Shown here one piece after another: positions 18,701 to 24,420 of a stretch of DNA of 64,000 bases. Each line of letters begins with the position of its first letter. The first letter of the stretch is position 1. The stretch is from assembly GCF_004118675.1 (NCBI RefSeq), contig NZ_SDHZ01000004.1:1-64000 (forward strand), given 5' to 3'. The stretch is from Filimonas effusa. Lineage in GTDB: Bacteria > Bacteroidota > Bacteroidia > Chitinophagales > Chitinophagaceae. The translations under genes and the position numbers were made by a program. The notes beneath the pieces are model-generated. The model saw nothing but the letters and a program-made list of their open reading frames with translations. It was not told the origin of the DNA and searched no databases.

Positions 18701-19068
18701 ATCCAATAAAAGATGTTGAATCGTTAGATGAATATCCATTTGCGAGTTCCGAAGAAGGAGGATTTTATTTAGGTTCTTACGCTCGTGTTCAAGCCGTACC
18801 TAAGGGAGAAAATTTGTCACAAGGGGCTAGCCTTGCAGCATTACGTTTAAAGAAAGGAGATAAAGTCTTAGTCATACCTATTAGTAGAAATGGTGAGGTT
18901 CCTAAAGCATTCCAGAGCGTTTTAGAAAATGATGATAAATTGGATGTGCTTCTTGGTTTTATTCAAATATTAAGTATATTGGCACAGGAGGTTACGATAC
19001 CACCAATTCCGAGCTCACTACAGCCATATCCCATGCCAGCACTTAATCCTGGACCTTTAAATTTATAA
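12703..19068 (+). CDS. Ig-repeat/Rhs protein with NucA/NucB-like toxin tail
   Basis: The 2121-residue protein starts with a signal peptide (about residues 1-25, ending VVAQ). Eight tandem Ig-like repeats of about 90 residues follow (about residues 27-755). Most repeats carry INYNT near the start, GGNGSYSYQWQ in the middle and a YPQL-type end. A DUF6443-type linker follows near residue 780 (TRTIIKPG, FFDGLGNLIQTV). Next comes a long YD/Rhs region and the Rhs-associated core (SRMYEYQIGRWNVLDP...YNNPINNLDPNG) ending near residue 1920. The last 200 residues differ from the rest and contain DEYPFASSEEGG (2009-2020) and a later AVPKGENLSQG. These are hallmarks of the NucA/NucB DNase family, in which the DEYPFA segment is at the active site. 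I therefore call it an Rhs toxin with a DNase tip; activity and target are inferred. An SMI1-like immunity gene follows four bases downstream. Confidence 0.88.
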   Translation: MNRQLYSKSLFCLLILIVFSISVVAQRGNISPSTQSIFSGGTASIISIGGPDISGYSYKWQRSSNNVDFYVISGETSTSYNPSGATQTWYYRVYFTSNSNGSTDVSPVASVLVANHLAAGTTYPSSSTINYNTSPGQLSNSGVTGGIGTLQYQWQQSSDGASFTDISGATAVNYTPSALTATTYYRLKAVKGTETVYSNISQITVYPQLISGSLSPSSQNINYNTAFDTLRYSVPTGGNGSYSIVWQYSYNNSTWTTMNGTIGLMKWTAGQATQTTYFRVWTSSNGVDVYSNSVVVNVYPQLVSGSVSAATSNVNYNTATTLSATSPSGGNSTFSYQWQISSDNSSWSNVSGANALTYVTPNLTATRYYRIVTTSNGVSVTSNTVSVNVYPQLTAVLSWAGNYINYNTSPGSITNTVSGGNGSYSYQWQKSTDNATWQNISGATAQNYSPGAMTSTSYFRVNVTSNGVNVASNSILINVYPALTPGTLSFATSDIIVGSSPGQITGTAATGGNGTYSYQWYSSTDGGTTWVTISGATSLNYTPPALGVSTTFRRTVLSNGASSNSNTASFYVYDAIVPADLKPDTIVYSTGLSLTSNAPQGGTGVYSYNWQSSNDAITWGNITSASSLSYQVPEITAKTFYRLKIISSSFTAYSDTVCVYMPLNSGTIGLNTAVIASGGSVSLSSLLAANGGLCSNYSYQYQSSQDNLAWSNIASTTINNITKVTWFRRLVQCGNSIIASNVVRVKIKDLTDTFSPDTTTAAVAGSQTTAVIPSYTGYNSANMNYEKTRTIIKPGVTDLATASGLSNPNDVLQTTKFFDGLGNLIQTVEKQSTSNLTDFVSISVYDAYGRENRKFLPYTDNLTSGDFRTDANSKQSVYYKNLLGTREDYFYSDTVYENSPLNRIIKSTAPGRSWTGNGIGRKSGYRANTVYDSVLIWRIDPDSASLPLQKGFYKPGTLIVSEFIDENDNSVVEFKDRSGKLILTKELVSDHLNAGLNGWNCTYQIYDYLDRLRFVVPSKAVELIKGNWTVTLAIANDLCYQYRYDMRSRPAVKKFPGADSVSIIYDKRDRKIAFRDGNLRQIGLWKLYYYDTQNREVLQALVNSQLSRQALSDSISSYAFNPVNPVPFIDTTIISKQVYTFYDGYAFQGAAAYVVSDLSKPQGGSNLYVESLPSASSKMTRGLVTGYREQIDYDGQFVMTTNYYNERARKIQTIRDNTQGGKDILYNLFNFKGELISTYLKHTNPKSTATPQVTLLTMYHRDRIGRIDTVRKQVNDDPIYSKVLSISSYNELEQIIQKRLGVSGSGQLETQNYEYNVRGWLRGINRSFVNSASSTSNWFGQEISYDYGFDGVQLNGNMAGQKWKGRGDRISRSYGYNYDNLNRLLLANFNQQNPGASIWTKDKVDFTTSSLSYDAMGNLLSMKQMGMNGVTIQPVDSLRYGYLSNGNKLRFVTDKYNNPRSKLGDFKEIVSDTTQDYYYNGSGSLSKDKNKNIDTILYNHNNKVSAVWVKNKGKIFFQYRGGDEKVSKLISDTSSGGKYQWIHYIGDFVYEAGADGVDTLKSIETEEGRIRPIYKTGSAVGYTFDYYIKDNQGNIRVVLGTKSDTAVYAATMETSASSFENALFSNIDNTRFAKPSYYPTDNTTNPNDYVSKLNTNSNKIGPSLVLRVMAGDTISIACKALYKDNSASTSASTSSAMVSSILSAFSGGGIVDGVHNGTGATAPISILTPSIYDNLKAKDPTENLSDKPKAYLNFALFDDQFNLVDENSGVRQVKGVKDSLNSLIVGKTAIAKTGFIYIYLSNESAQDVLFDNLIVSHISGPLLEETHYYPHGGTLVGISSKALKSNSYFENKRRYNGKELQFNEMKDGSGTEWYDFGSRMYEYQIGRWNVLDPKIEKFYSYSPYVYNYNNPINNLDPNGEEAYTLVGSAAQTAFRMMQMIMGGAPILGMRIHFVFESKTPNIYHNTVEAIKMGKPYLLTWDSDGDAKRRTLALRHYNGPDPIKDVESLDEYPFASSEEGGFYLGSYARVQAVPKGENLSQGASLAALRLKKGDKVLVIPISRNGEVPKAFQSVLENDDKLDVLLGFIQILSILAQEVTIPPIPSSLQPYPMPALNPGPLNL

Positions 19069-19072
19069 ATAA

Positions 19073-19714
19073 ATGAATGTAATAGAATCTTTAAACAGAT
19101 TGCTAAATCTACTGGAAAAGTTTAACCACCCTATAGTTAATTTGCTTTCTCCTGGCTTAACTAGGGAGGGAGTAATCCAAAAGCTGAACTTCTTAGATAG
19201 GGATATACCAGAAATTATTATAGACCTCTTTGAATGGAGGCAAGGAGTGAATTATTCTGATGAGAAACGTCCATATATGGTCAATAATCTTTGGCCAATG
19301 GGTACTTTTTATTCACTGGATGATTGTATCAGTTCTTACAAAAGTCGTTTGGGTGCGAATGTTGATCCTAAATATTTTCCAATCTTTTCCAACATTGGGG
19401 GTGATTATTGGTGTTTAAATATGGATGACGGTTACAATAGTTTTGTTTATTTATTCGCACCGCAACTTACCTTGTCATCTGAGCCTATGTCCCAATATGA
19501 TTCGCTGGAAAAGTTTGTGGAATCAGTTATAGCTGCGCTTAATGAAGGAATATATTCCTATGATGATGGCGAGTGGATAATTAGTGATAACTACTTTCAA
19601 TTTTTCAAAGAACTTAATCCTAATTCCGATTATTGGGATAGGTCTAAAAGAGAAAATGACGAGGATGATTTTGACGAATTTGATCCAGAGGATCTCAGTG
19701 ATGATGATTATTGA
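19073..19714 (+). CDS. SMI1/KNR4-family immunity protein
   Basis: The 213-residue cytosolic protein shows the SMI1/KNR4 (SUKH) layout: an N-terminal helix pair, then LTREGVIQKLNFLDRDIPEIIIDLFEWRQG, where Trp and Gly are typical, then SLDDCISSYKS, and the core FPIFSNIGGDYWCLNM near residues 101-116. Members of this superfamily are classic immunity proteins of polymorphic toxins. Its start lies four bases after the stop of the toxin gene, so the two are almost certainly cotranslated, which supports toxin/immunity pairing. Oddly, the last 20 residues are nearly all Asp/Glu (DEDDFDEFDPEDLSDDDY). Because the paired toxin looks like a DNase, I speculate that the acidic tail mimics DNA in the nuclease cleft. 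Confidence 0.85.
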   Translation: MNVIESLNRLLNLLEKFNHPIVNLLSPGLTREGVIQKLNFLDRDIPEIIIDLFEWRQGVNYSDEKRPYMVNNLWPMGTFYSLDDCISSYKSRLGANVDPKYFPIFSNIGGDYWCLNMDDGYNSFVYLFAPQLTLSSEPMSQYDSLEKFVESVIAALNEGIYSYDDGEWIISDNYFQFFKELNPNSDYWDRSKRENDEDDFDEFDPEDLSDDDY

Positions 19715-19804
19715 TAGTAGATTGTCTTTTTTAACTACAAGTTAAAAAATAGGATGCCTACGGCCTTTTGGCCGTTAATTTCTACACTACTTCGATAAAC
19801 GTTA

Positions 19805-19841
19805 AAGAAAAGCTAGGCATGAAACAAGTCTAGCTTTTCTT
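19805..19841 (+). terminator. Terminator of the Rhs operon
   Basis: A perfect 12-bp stem (AAGAAAAGCTAG / CTAGCTTTTCTT) with a 13-base loop and a T-rich right arm, 90 bases after the immunity gene. The A-rich left and T-rich right arms let it work in both directions. Confidence 0.6.
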
Positions 19842-20194
19842 GTTATTAATTGATAATCAAATTTTTTACTTCGGCTAGTTAAACATACAGGTAAATAAAT
19901 TCATATTTTCTAATTCGAAAGTTATATCGCTACAACCTCAGCAATTACAATATAAGGTCCTACAGAGAAAGTCATTTAACATCCTACACATTCCGGTCAT
20001 AGTAAGTATTCTTCCTATTAATTCGACTTCCATCGTCTCACCTTGTTAGATACAACGCTGACTGTTTTCCACAAGACGTTTAATTCACATGCAATCCTCT
20101 GAATTGATTTTTGGAGGCAGTTTGATATTTGGAATAGATCTATTTTAGGTATTGTTATTCAGTTAGTTGTGTAACAAATTAGGTTACTTAAAAC

Positions 20195-20225
20195 TTGGGA
20201 ACGGCTGTTGAATTTTGTATATTTG
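20195..20225 (+). promoter_or_regulatory. Bacteroidota-type promoter
   Basis: TTG (20195-20197) is followed after 20 bases by TATATTTG (20218-20225). This fits the Bacteroidota housekeeping promoter (-33 TTG, -7 TAnnTTTG, spacing about 19-21). Transcription would begin near 20232, which places the ATG at 20265 about 33 bases downstream and rules out the earlier in-frame starts at 20208 and 20226. Confidence 0.55.
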
Positions 20226-20264
20226 ATGATCTTACATGGAGAGCAACACGGCAAAGGACGTGTT

Positions 20265-20954
20265 ATGTCGGAAAAAAGGTTATTACCTCGTGAGGGTGAG
20301 TTGGAAATGATTGATAGGATAGCGGCAATAGTGGCCCAGAAATTATTATCGCAACAAGATGAACAAAAGGCACAGTTATATTTAGAACAGGCACAACGAA
20401 ATTACAGCTCTAATATTCCAACCACCTTAGCAGCAGCCAATAAAGCAGAACGTATTATCAACAGTGCTCAGTATCAAGAGCGTGAGGGACTGAAAAAGCG
20501 GATTATGAAAATTGCCAGGAGTTTGGGGTTTACAGCCGAGTACGCTAATACTTGTGATGACGTAATGGGCATTGATGTTACCTTGGAAAGATTCGGCTTA
20601 TGTATAGCCTGCTTTATTTTTAATTGTGGTAGCTTATCATGTGATTCCACGGTAATCGAAAAATGTATTCATTCAAACTTTGATCATATATTAATTTGTA
20701 CTCCCGGTAAAGTTTCAATAGAATTACTTCACGAAAAATTGGGTGGACTTATAAGCAAGGTTGCAATCATTGCTATCGACGGGCTGCCTGAATTACTAAG
20801 AAATATCAGTCTGCCAAATTTTAGAACTGAGATGGATTTTAAAGGCCGGAAAGTGCTTGTTGAATACAACAGAATATCAAAGGATGAAAGTGATCTTAAG
20901 AGTAATACTATTATGCGTGTGCTTTCAAATTCTATAATGAAAAAGGGAGCATAG
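20265..20954 (+). CDS. Unknown protein next to the recombinase
   Basis: From the ATG at 20265 the protein has 229 residues. The first 85 are charged helices (EGELEMIDRIAAIVAQKL, then QQDEQKAQLYLEQAQRNY). The rest looks like an alpha/beta domain with GFTAEYANTCDDVMGIDVTL, a Cys-rich strand (LCIACFIFNC) and a predicted beta-alpha-beta part (HILICTPGKVSIELLHEKL). The D-x-T-L-E spacing after a GID motif loosely recalls nuclease-like folds, but I claim no function. It has its own promoter, and its stop is 129 bases before the serine recombinase, so it may be an accessory recombination factor or a cargo protein. Longer TTG-started readings are excluded by the promoter position. Confidence 0.65.
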   Translation: MSEKRLLPREGELEMIDRIAAIVAQKLLSQQDEQKAQLYLEQAQRNYSSNIPTTLAAANKAERIINSAQYQEREGLKKRIMKIARSLGFTAEYANTCDDVMGIDVTLERFGLCIACFIFNCGSLSCDSTVIEKCIHSNFDHILICTPGKVSIELLHEKLGGLISKVAIIAIDGLPELLRNISLPNFRTEMDFKGRKVLVEYNRISKDESDLKSNTIMRVLSNSIMKKGA

Positions 20955-21083
20955 AATAGATTACTTCCATTGTAACAACTTAAAATAAAATAAATAATTA
21001 ATATTTATTGGCAAGAATACTAATTAATGGTGTAATCATATTAAATACATCTATTAGTTTTTTGTCAAAAAAATTAGAGACGT

Positions 21084-22601
21084 ATGGAAGAAAAAAAATC
21101 TGTTGGAATATGGATTCGTGTTAGCACGGAAGATCAAGCGAGGGGTGATTCTCCTGAACACCATGAGGAACGTGCTCGTATGTATTGCAAGTTGAATGGT
21201 TGGGATGTTGTGACTGTGTATCATTTGGAGGCTGTTTCGGGAAAGTCGGTCATTGATCAACCTGAGGCTTTACGAATGATGAAAGACGTTAAGGAAGGTA
21301 GAATCCAAGCCTTGGTTTTTTCTAAACTTGCCCGGCTGGCTCGTAACACCAGAGAGCTTTTATCATTTGCTGATTATTTTAATGAACACAAGGCCGATCT
21401 AGTTTCTTTACAGGAAAAAATTGATACCGGCACGCCAGCGGGCAGATTATTCTATACCATTATTGCGGCGATGGCACAATGGGAGAGAGAAGAAATTGCC
21501 AGTCGCGTGGCTGCGTCAGTTCCTGTAAGGGCCAAATTAGGCAAGCCATTAGGCGGAGTTGCGCCATTTGGGTACACTTGGGGCGATGATCCCAGCAAAA
21601 AACAGTTGTCTATTGATGAAAATGAAGCCCCCATAAGAAAGTTAATGTATGAAATCTTCTCAAGAACTAAGCGAAAGAAAGCTACAGCTAAACAACTGAA
21701 TGAGCTAGGTTATCGTACCAGAAAGGGAGAAAGATTTTCAGATACAACCATAGATAGATTGCTGAAAGATCCAATAGCGAAGGGGATTAGAAGGGCTAAC
21801 TACACCAAAAGTAGGGGTGATAATAAAACATGGGATCTGAAACCTACCTCTGAATGGGTTCTTACCGAATGTCCAAGTATTGTATCTGAAGAACTATGGG
21901 AGGAATGTAACGCCATTTTGGAGCAGCAATATAAGAAACGAAATAAGCCGGGCAGACAGGCTAAATTTCTGCTTAGTGGTATTATGCAATGCACATGCCA
22001 TGCGAAAATGTATGTCTATCATGGCGTAGATACCTATCACTGTAGAAAATGTAAGAATAAAATTTCAGTTCGTGACATTGATTATGTGTTCGAAGTGCAG
22101 CTAAAGAACTTTTTGTTTACCGATTTAGAGATCGATGTTTATCAGAAGCAGACTGAAATGACAATCAATGAGAAGGCTAATCTTTTAAATGCTGCTCAAG
22201 TTGAAATTGAGGATTTGACAGTGCGAACCACAGAATTGCTCAATATGAGATTAAAAAAGGAGATCTCACAAGAAGATTTTGTCAGGTTTTATGAACCAGA
22301 CAATACCCGTTTAAAGGGGTTACAGCGACACACAGCAGAACTTCAGGGAGAAATCGACGCCTTGACTGTTCACCTTGCTTCTTCTCAAACTGTTCTTTCT
22401 GACGCTAAGGACTTATATAATAGATGGTCCGATCTCGAGTTTTCGGAAAAGCGGACTATTGTAGAGACTATTACCGATGAAATTATCGTTGGAAGTGACG
22501 ACATACATATCAAATTGGCCTATCTGCCTAAACACACTTTTTTTGATGATAACGTAAAAAGGCAACGCAACCTCAGGGGTTCATACTGGCAACAAGCATA
22601 A
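21084..22601 (+). CDS. Large serine recombinase (integrase)
   Basis: The 505-residue protein is a large serine recombinase that integrates and probably excises the element. The N-terminal resolvase domain has the catalytic Ser14 in IRVST, then [17 protein letters not shown] and [12 protein letters not shown] recombinase domain follows ([10 protein letters not shown], then the [14 protein letters not shown] helix-turn-helix-like part). A zinc ribbon with paired Cys (CTC and CRKC, about residues 303-327) comes next. A long coiled coil (about residues 345-450) follows, as in phiC31-type enzymes. The last nine codons and the stop codon lie at the junction with comM, so the C-terminus LRGSYWQQA is read from the attachment site and host DNA. 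In the excised circle the protein would end differently. The start ATG is the only plausible one. Confidence 0.93.
   Translation: MEEKKSVGIWIRVSTEDQARGDSPEHHEERARMYCKLNGWDVVTVYHLEAVSGKSVIDQPEALRMMKDVKEGRIQALVFSKLARLARNTRELLSFADYFNEHKADLVSLQEKIDTGTPAGRLFYTIIAAMAQWEREEIASRVAASVPVRAKLGKPLGGVAPFGYTWGDDPSKKQLSIDENEAPIRKLMYEIFSRTKRKKATAKQLNELGYRTRKGERFSDTTIDRLLKDPIAKGIRRANYTKSRGDNKTWDLKPTSEWVLTECPSIVSEELWEECNAILEQQYKKRNKPGRQAKFLLSGIMQCTCHAKMYVYHGVDTYHCRKCKNKISVRDIDYVFEVQLKNFLFTDLEIDVYQKQTEMTINEKANLLNAAQVEIEDLTVRTTELLNMRLKKEISQEDFVRFYEPDNTRLKGLQRHTAELQGEIDALTVHLASSQTVLSDAKDLYNRWSDLEFSEKRTIVETITDEIIVGSDDIHIKLAYLPKHTFFDDNVKRQRNLRGSYWQQA
22569..22590. mobile_element. Right attachment site (attR) in comM
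   Basis: On the minus strand comM reads through Ala-Ser-Met-Asn-Pro and then hits TGA at 22573-22575. In intact ComM proteins Asn-Pro is followed by Cys-Pro-Cys-Gly, so the homology breaks within the bases coding for Asn-Pro. The element/chromosome junction is therefore at about 22575-22581 (CAGGGGTT on the plus strand). The recombinase gene runs across the junction from the other side. The exact crossover bases cannot be fixed without the left end. Confidence 0.8.
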
Positions 22602-23859
22602 AGGCGGCCGGGAATACCAGCGATGCGTTTGCGCGCGAAACAGCTATCTTCCGCTCTTCCATAGGCTGACGAAGTGTTTCCAATGCTGAACGTCTGAATT
22701 CCGGCAGTTCATCAAGAAAAAGAATGCCGTTATGTGCGAGGGATATTTCTCCCGGTTGTGGCTGACTGCCACCTCCGGCCAGCGCTTTATCGCTGATAGA
22801 ATGATGAGGGGCGCGAAAAGGGCGCTGTTGTATCAGTGAAGTGTGCTTGCTTAGCTTTCCGGCTACACTATAGATCTTAGTAGTTTCCAGTGCCTCTTCC
22901 AGGAGCAGCGGTGGCAGTATGCCCGGCATACGCCTCGCCAGCATGGTCTTGCCTGCCCCCGGAGGGCCTATAAGTAATACATTATGTCCGCCGGCTGCAG
23001 CTATCTCCAGCGCTCTTTTAACCGGCTCCTGTCCCTTTACTTCACTAAGGTCCGCCGTTTCGCTCAATGCGGGAGGTAGCTGTAAAACCGGCACAGGAGA
23101 AACAGGTGTTAGTGTTATGATTCCGCGAAAGAACTGAATCACCTGTTGCAGGGTTTTCACTCCAAAAACATTGATCCCTGCGACTATTGCCGCCTCCTCC
23201 GCATTTGCTGCAGGCAGTATCAATCCCTTAAAACCTTCGGCCTTCGCCTGCAACGCCATAGATAATGCTCCTTTAACGGGCTGTATACATCCGTCAAGAC
23301 TTAGCTCACCCATAATAACATAATCAGCAAGAACAGCCTCTTCTGCAGGTTTCGCAGCGCCGGCCATCCTTTCCATGCCAGCCAGTTGCTCTACGCCTGC
23401 CATTTGTGCCGCGTTTACCATCTTCTCCGTGCCTGTTACTTGCTTAGGGCCTGCAACCGTCTTTTCTGCGTCTACCATTTGCTTTACGCCTGCCATTTGT
23501 GCCGCGTTTGCGATCTTCTCTGTGCCTGTAACTGCTGCCTCTCTGCCCGCCACCTTCTCTGCATTTCCCAGCTGTTCTGTAGCTCCCAGTATGCCAATGG
23601 CAATAGGTAAGTCGAAAGCGCTGCCGCTTTTCCTGATATTCGCCGGGGCCATGTTAACGATAAGTTTGGTGCGCGGCATATACAAACCATTGTTCTTAAT
23701 GGCGCTTTCTATCCGCTGGAGACTTTCTTTTACTGCATTGTCGGGAAGACCTACTATAAAATACTTTAAGCCGGCGCTTACATTTACTTCTATAGTAATG
23801 GTGGTGGCGTCTACGCCGTAAACGGCGCTTCCATAGGTTTTTACGAGCATAGGTAGCAA
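22573..23859 (-). pseudogene. comM: Truncated comM (YifB family AAA+ ATPase)
   Basis: This is the first 428 residues of ComM/YifB (magnesium-chelatase-like AAA+ protein), a helicase that promotes branch migration during natural transformation in other bacteria. It has the N-terminal ChlI/Lon-like domain, then Walker A GPPGAGKT (about 299-306) and Walker [10 protein letters not shown] (about 378-386). It stops right after Ala-Ser-Met-Asn-Pro because the mobile element is inserted there. The CPCG zinc motif and the C-terminal lid of about 80-90 residues are missing, so it is very likely inactive as a helicase. Also odd is an extra stretch at residues about 100-175, made of 31-residue repeats (GTEK...NAAQMAGV...) between two conserved parts of the N-domain. 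An inverted repeat sits directly upstream of the start codon. Confidence 0.9.
23395..23540 (-). repeat. 93-bp tandem repeat within comM
   Basis: The segment starting CATTTGTGCCGCGTTT at 23401 recurs at 23494, a period of 93 bases or 31 codons. Shorter related units (GCCTGC...CTT pattern) fill the space between. It encodes a low-complexity insertion ([14 protein letters not shown] and [14 protein letters not shown]) in the N-terminal domain of ComM. Confidence 0.8.
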
Positions 23860-23860
23860 C

Positions 23861-23892
23861 TTTATAGTGTGAACTCTACTTTACACTATAAA
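23861..23892. promoter_or_regulatory. Palindrome at the comM start
   Basis: A perfect 10-bp inverted repeat (TTTATAGTGT / ACACTATAAA) with 12 bases between begins one base upstream of the comM ATG. It overlaps the likely transcription start, since TATATTTA (minus strand) lies just beyond. It could be an operator for a dimeric regulator or a hairpin controlling translation. Confidence 0.5.
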
Positions 23893-23913
23893 TATAAACC
23901 CGTTTTTCTGCTT

Positions 23914-24372
23914 TTACCGCTGGCGGGCTAACCATATACCCCTTATACAATAAATAAAATATGATAACTGTGCCACCAGGAAGGCTAAACGAATTGGAAA
24001 GAGTAGGCGTTGTCTTTGGGTTTCTTTTGCTATAAGATTCTCCAATTCTAAGGCTGTCAGGGAGCCGAATGGTAAAGTTTCCGGAAGTATAAGTCTGGGA
24101 AACAGTACTAATACAATTCCAGGTATTGTCAATAATAAATAAGCAACAAAGATTCCCCAGTCTGTTTTAGTAGCAGGCTGCCTCGAAAGCCAATATCCGG
24201 TAAGGGCAAATAACGCTACTACTGCTACCAATTGAATGCTGGCTAAAGGTTTAGGCGAAGCTGCGGTGATATGCCAGCCAGGAACCGAAGAGCTTATCAA
24301 ACCGAAGAATACCGGCAACATAAACAGCGATACTACCAGTACCATTACCAAAGGGATATAGGGCGCTTTCAT
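23914..24372 (-). CDS. Four-helix membrane protein, unknown
   Basis: The 152-residue protein has four hydrophobic segments (about residues 7-27, 44-61, 72-92 and 125-146) joined by short polar loops. It is therefore an inner-membrane protein with both ends probably on the same side. A polar segment with LELENLIAKETQRQRLL separates the third and fourth helices. I recognise no family. It lies downstream of the MutS-like gene on the same strand with a 48-base gap, so the two may form a transcription unit. No catalytic motif is visible. Confidence 0.7.
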   Translation of the reverse strand: MKAPYIPLVMVLVVSLFMLPVFFGLISSSVPGWHITAASPKPLASIQLVAVVALFALTGYWLSRQPATKTDWGIFVAYLLLTIPGIVLVLFPRLILPETLPFGSLTALELENLIAKETQRQRLLFPIRLAFLVAQLSYFIYCIRGIWLARQR

Positions 24373-24420
24373 AATGAAATAGATAACAGAATGGTGGATG
24401 TAGGGGATAATGTAGTTGAT

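Larger units (their letters stand above)
19715..20264. other. Intergenic region after the toxin operon
   Basis: No gene is seen. It contains a small hairpin (ACGGCC / GGCCGT, 19760-19775), a stronger terminator-like hairpin at 19805-19841, about 340 bases of AT-rich DNA in which I see nothing, and a promoter at 20195-20225 for the next gene. Confidence 0.5.

Noticed and set aside
1-22570. Left attachment site and the missing 3' part of comM
   Set aside because: I looked for a minus-strand frame continuing Cys-Pro-Cys-Gly and for the GGGGTTCAT core; none is present in the window, so the left end must lie outside.
23375-23821. 148-codon ORF antisense to comM
   Set aside because: Shadow frame over the comM repeat region; Cys/Pro/Ala-rich low complexity.
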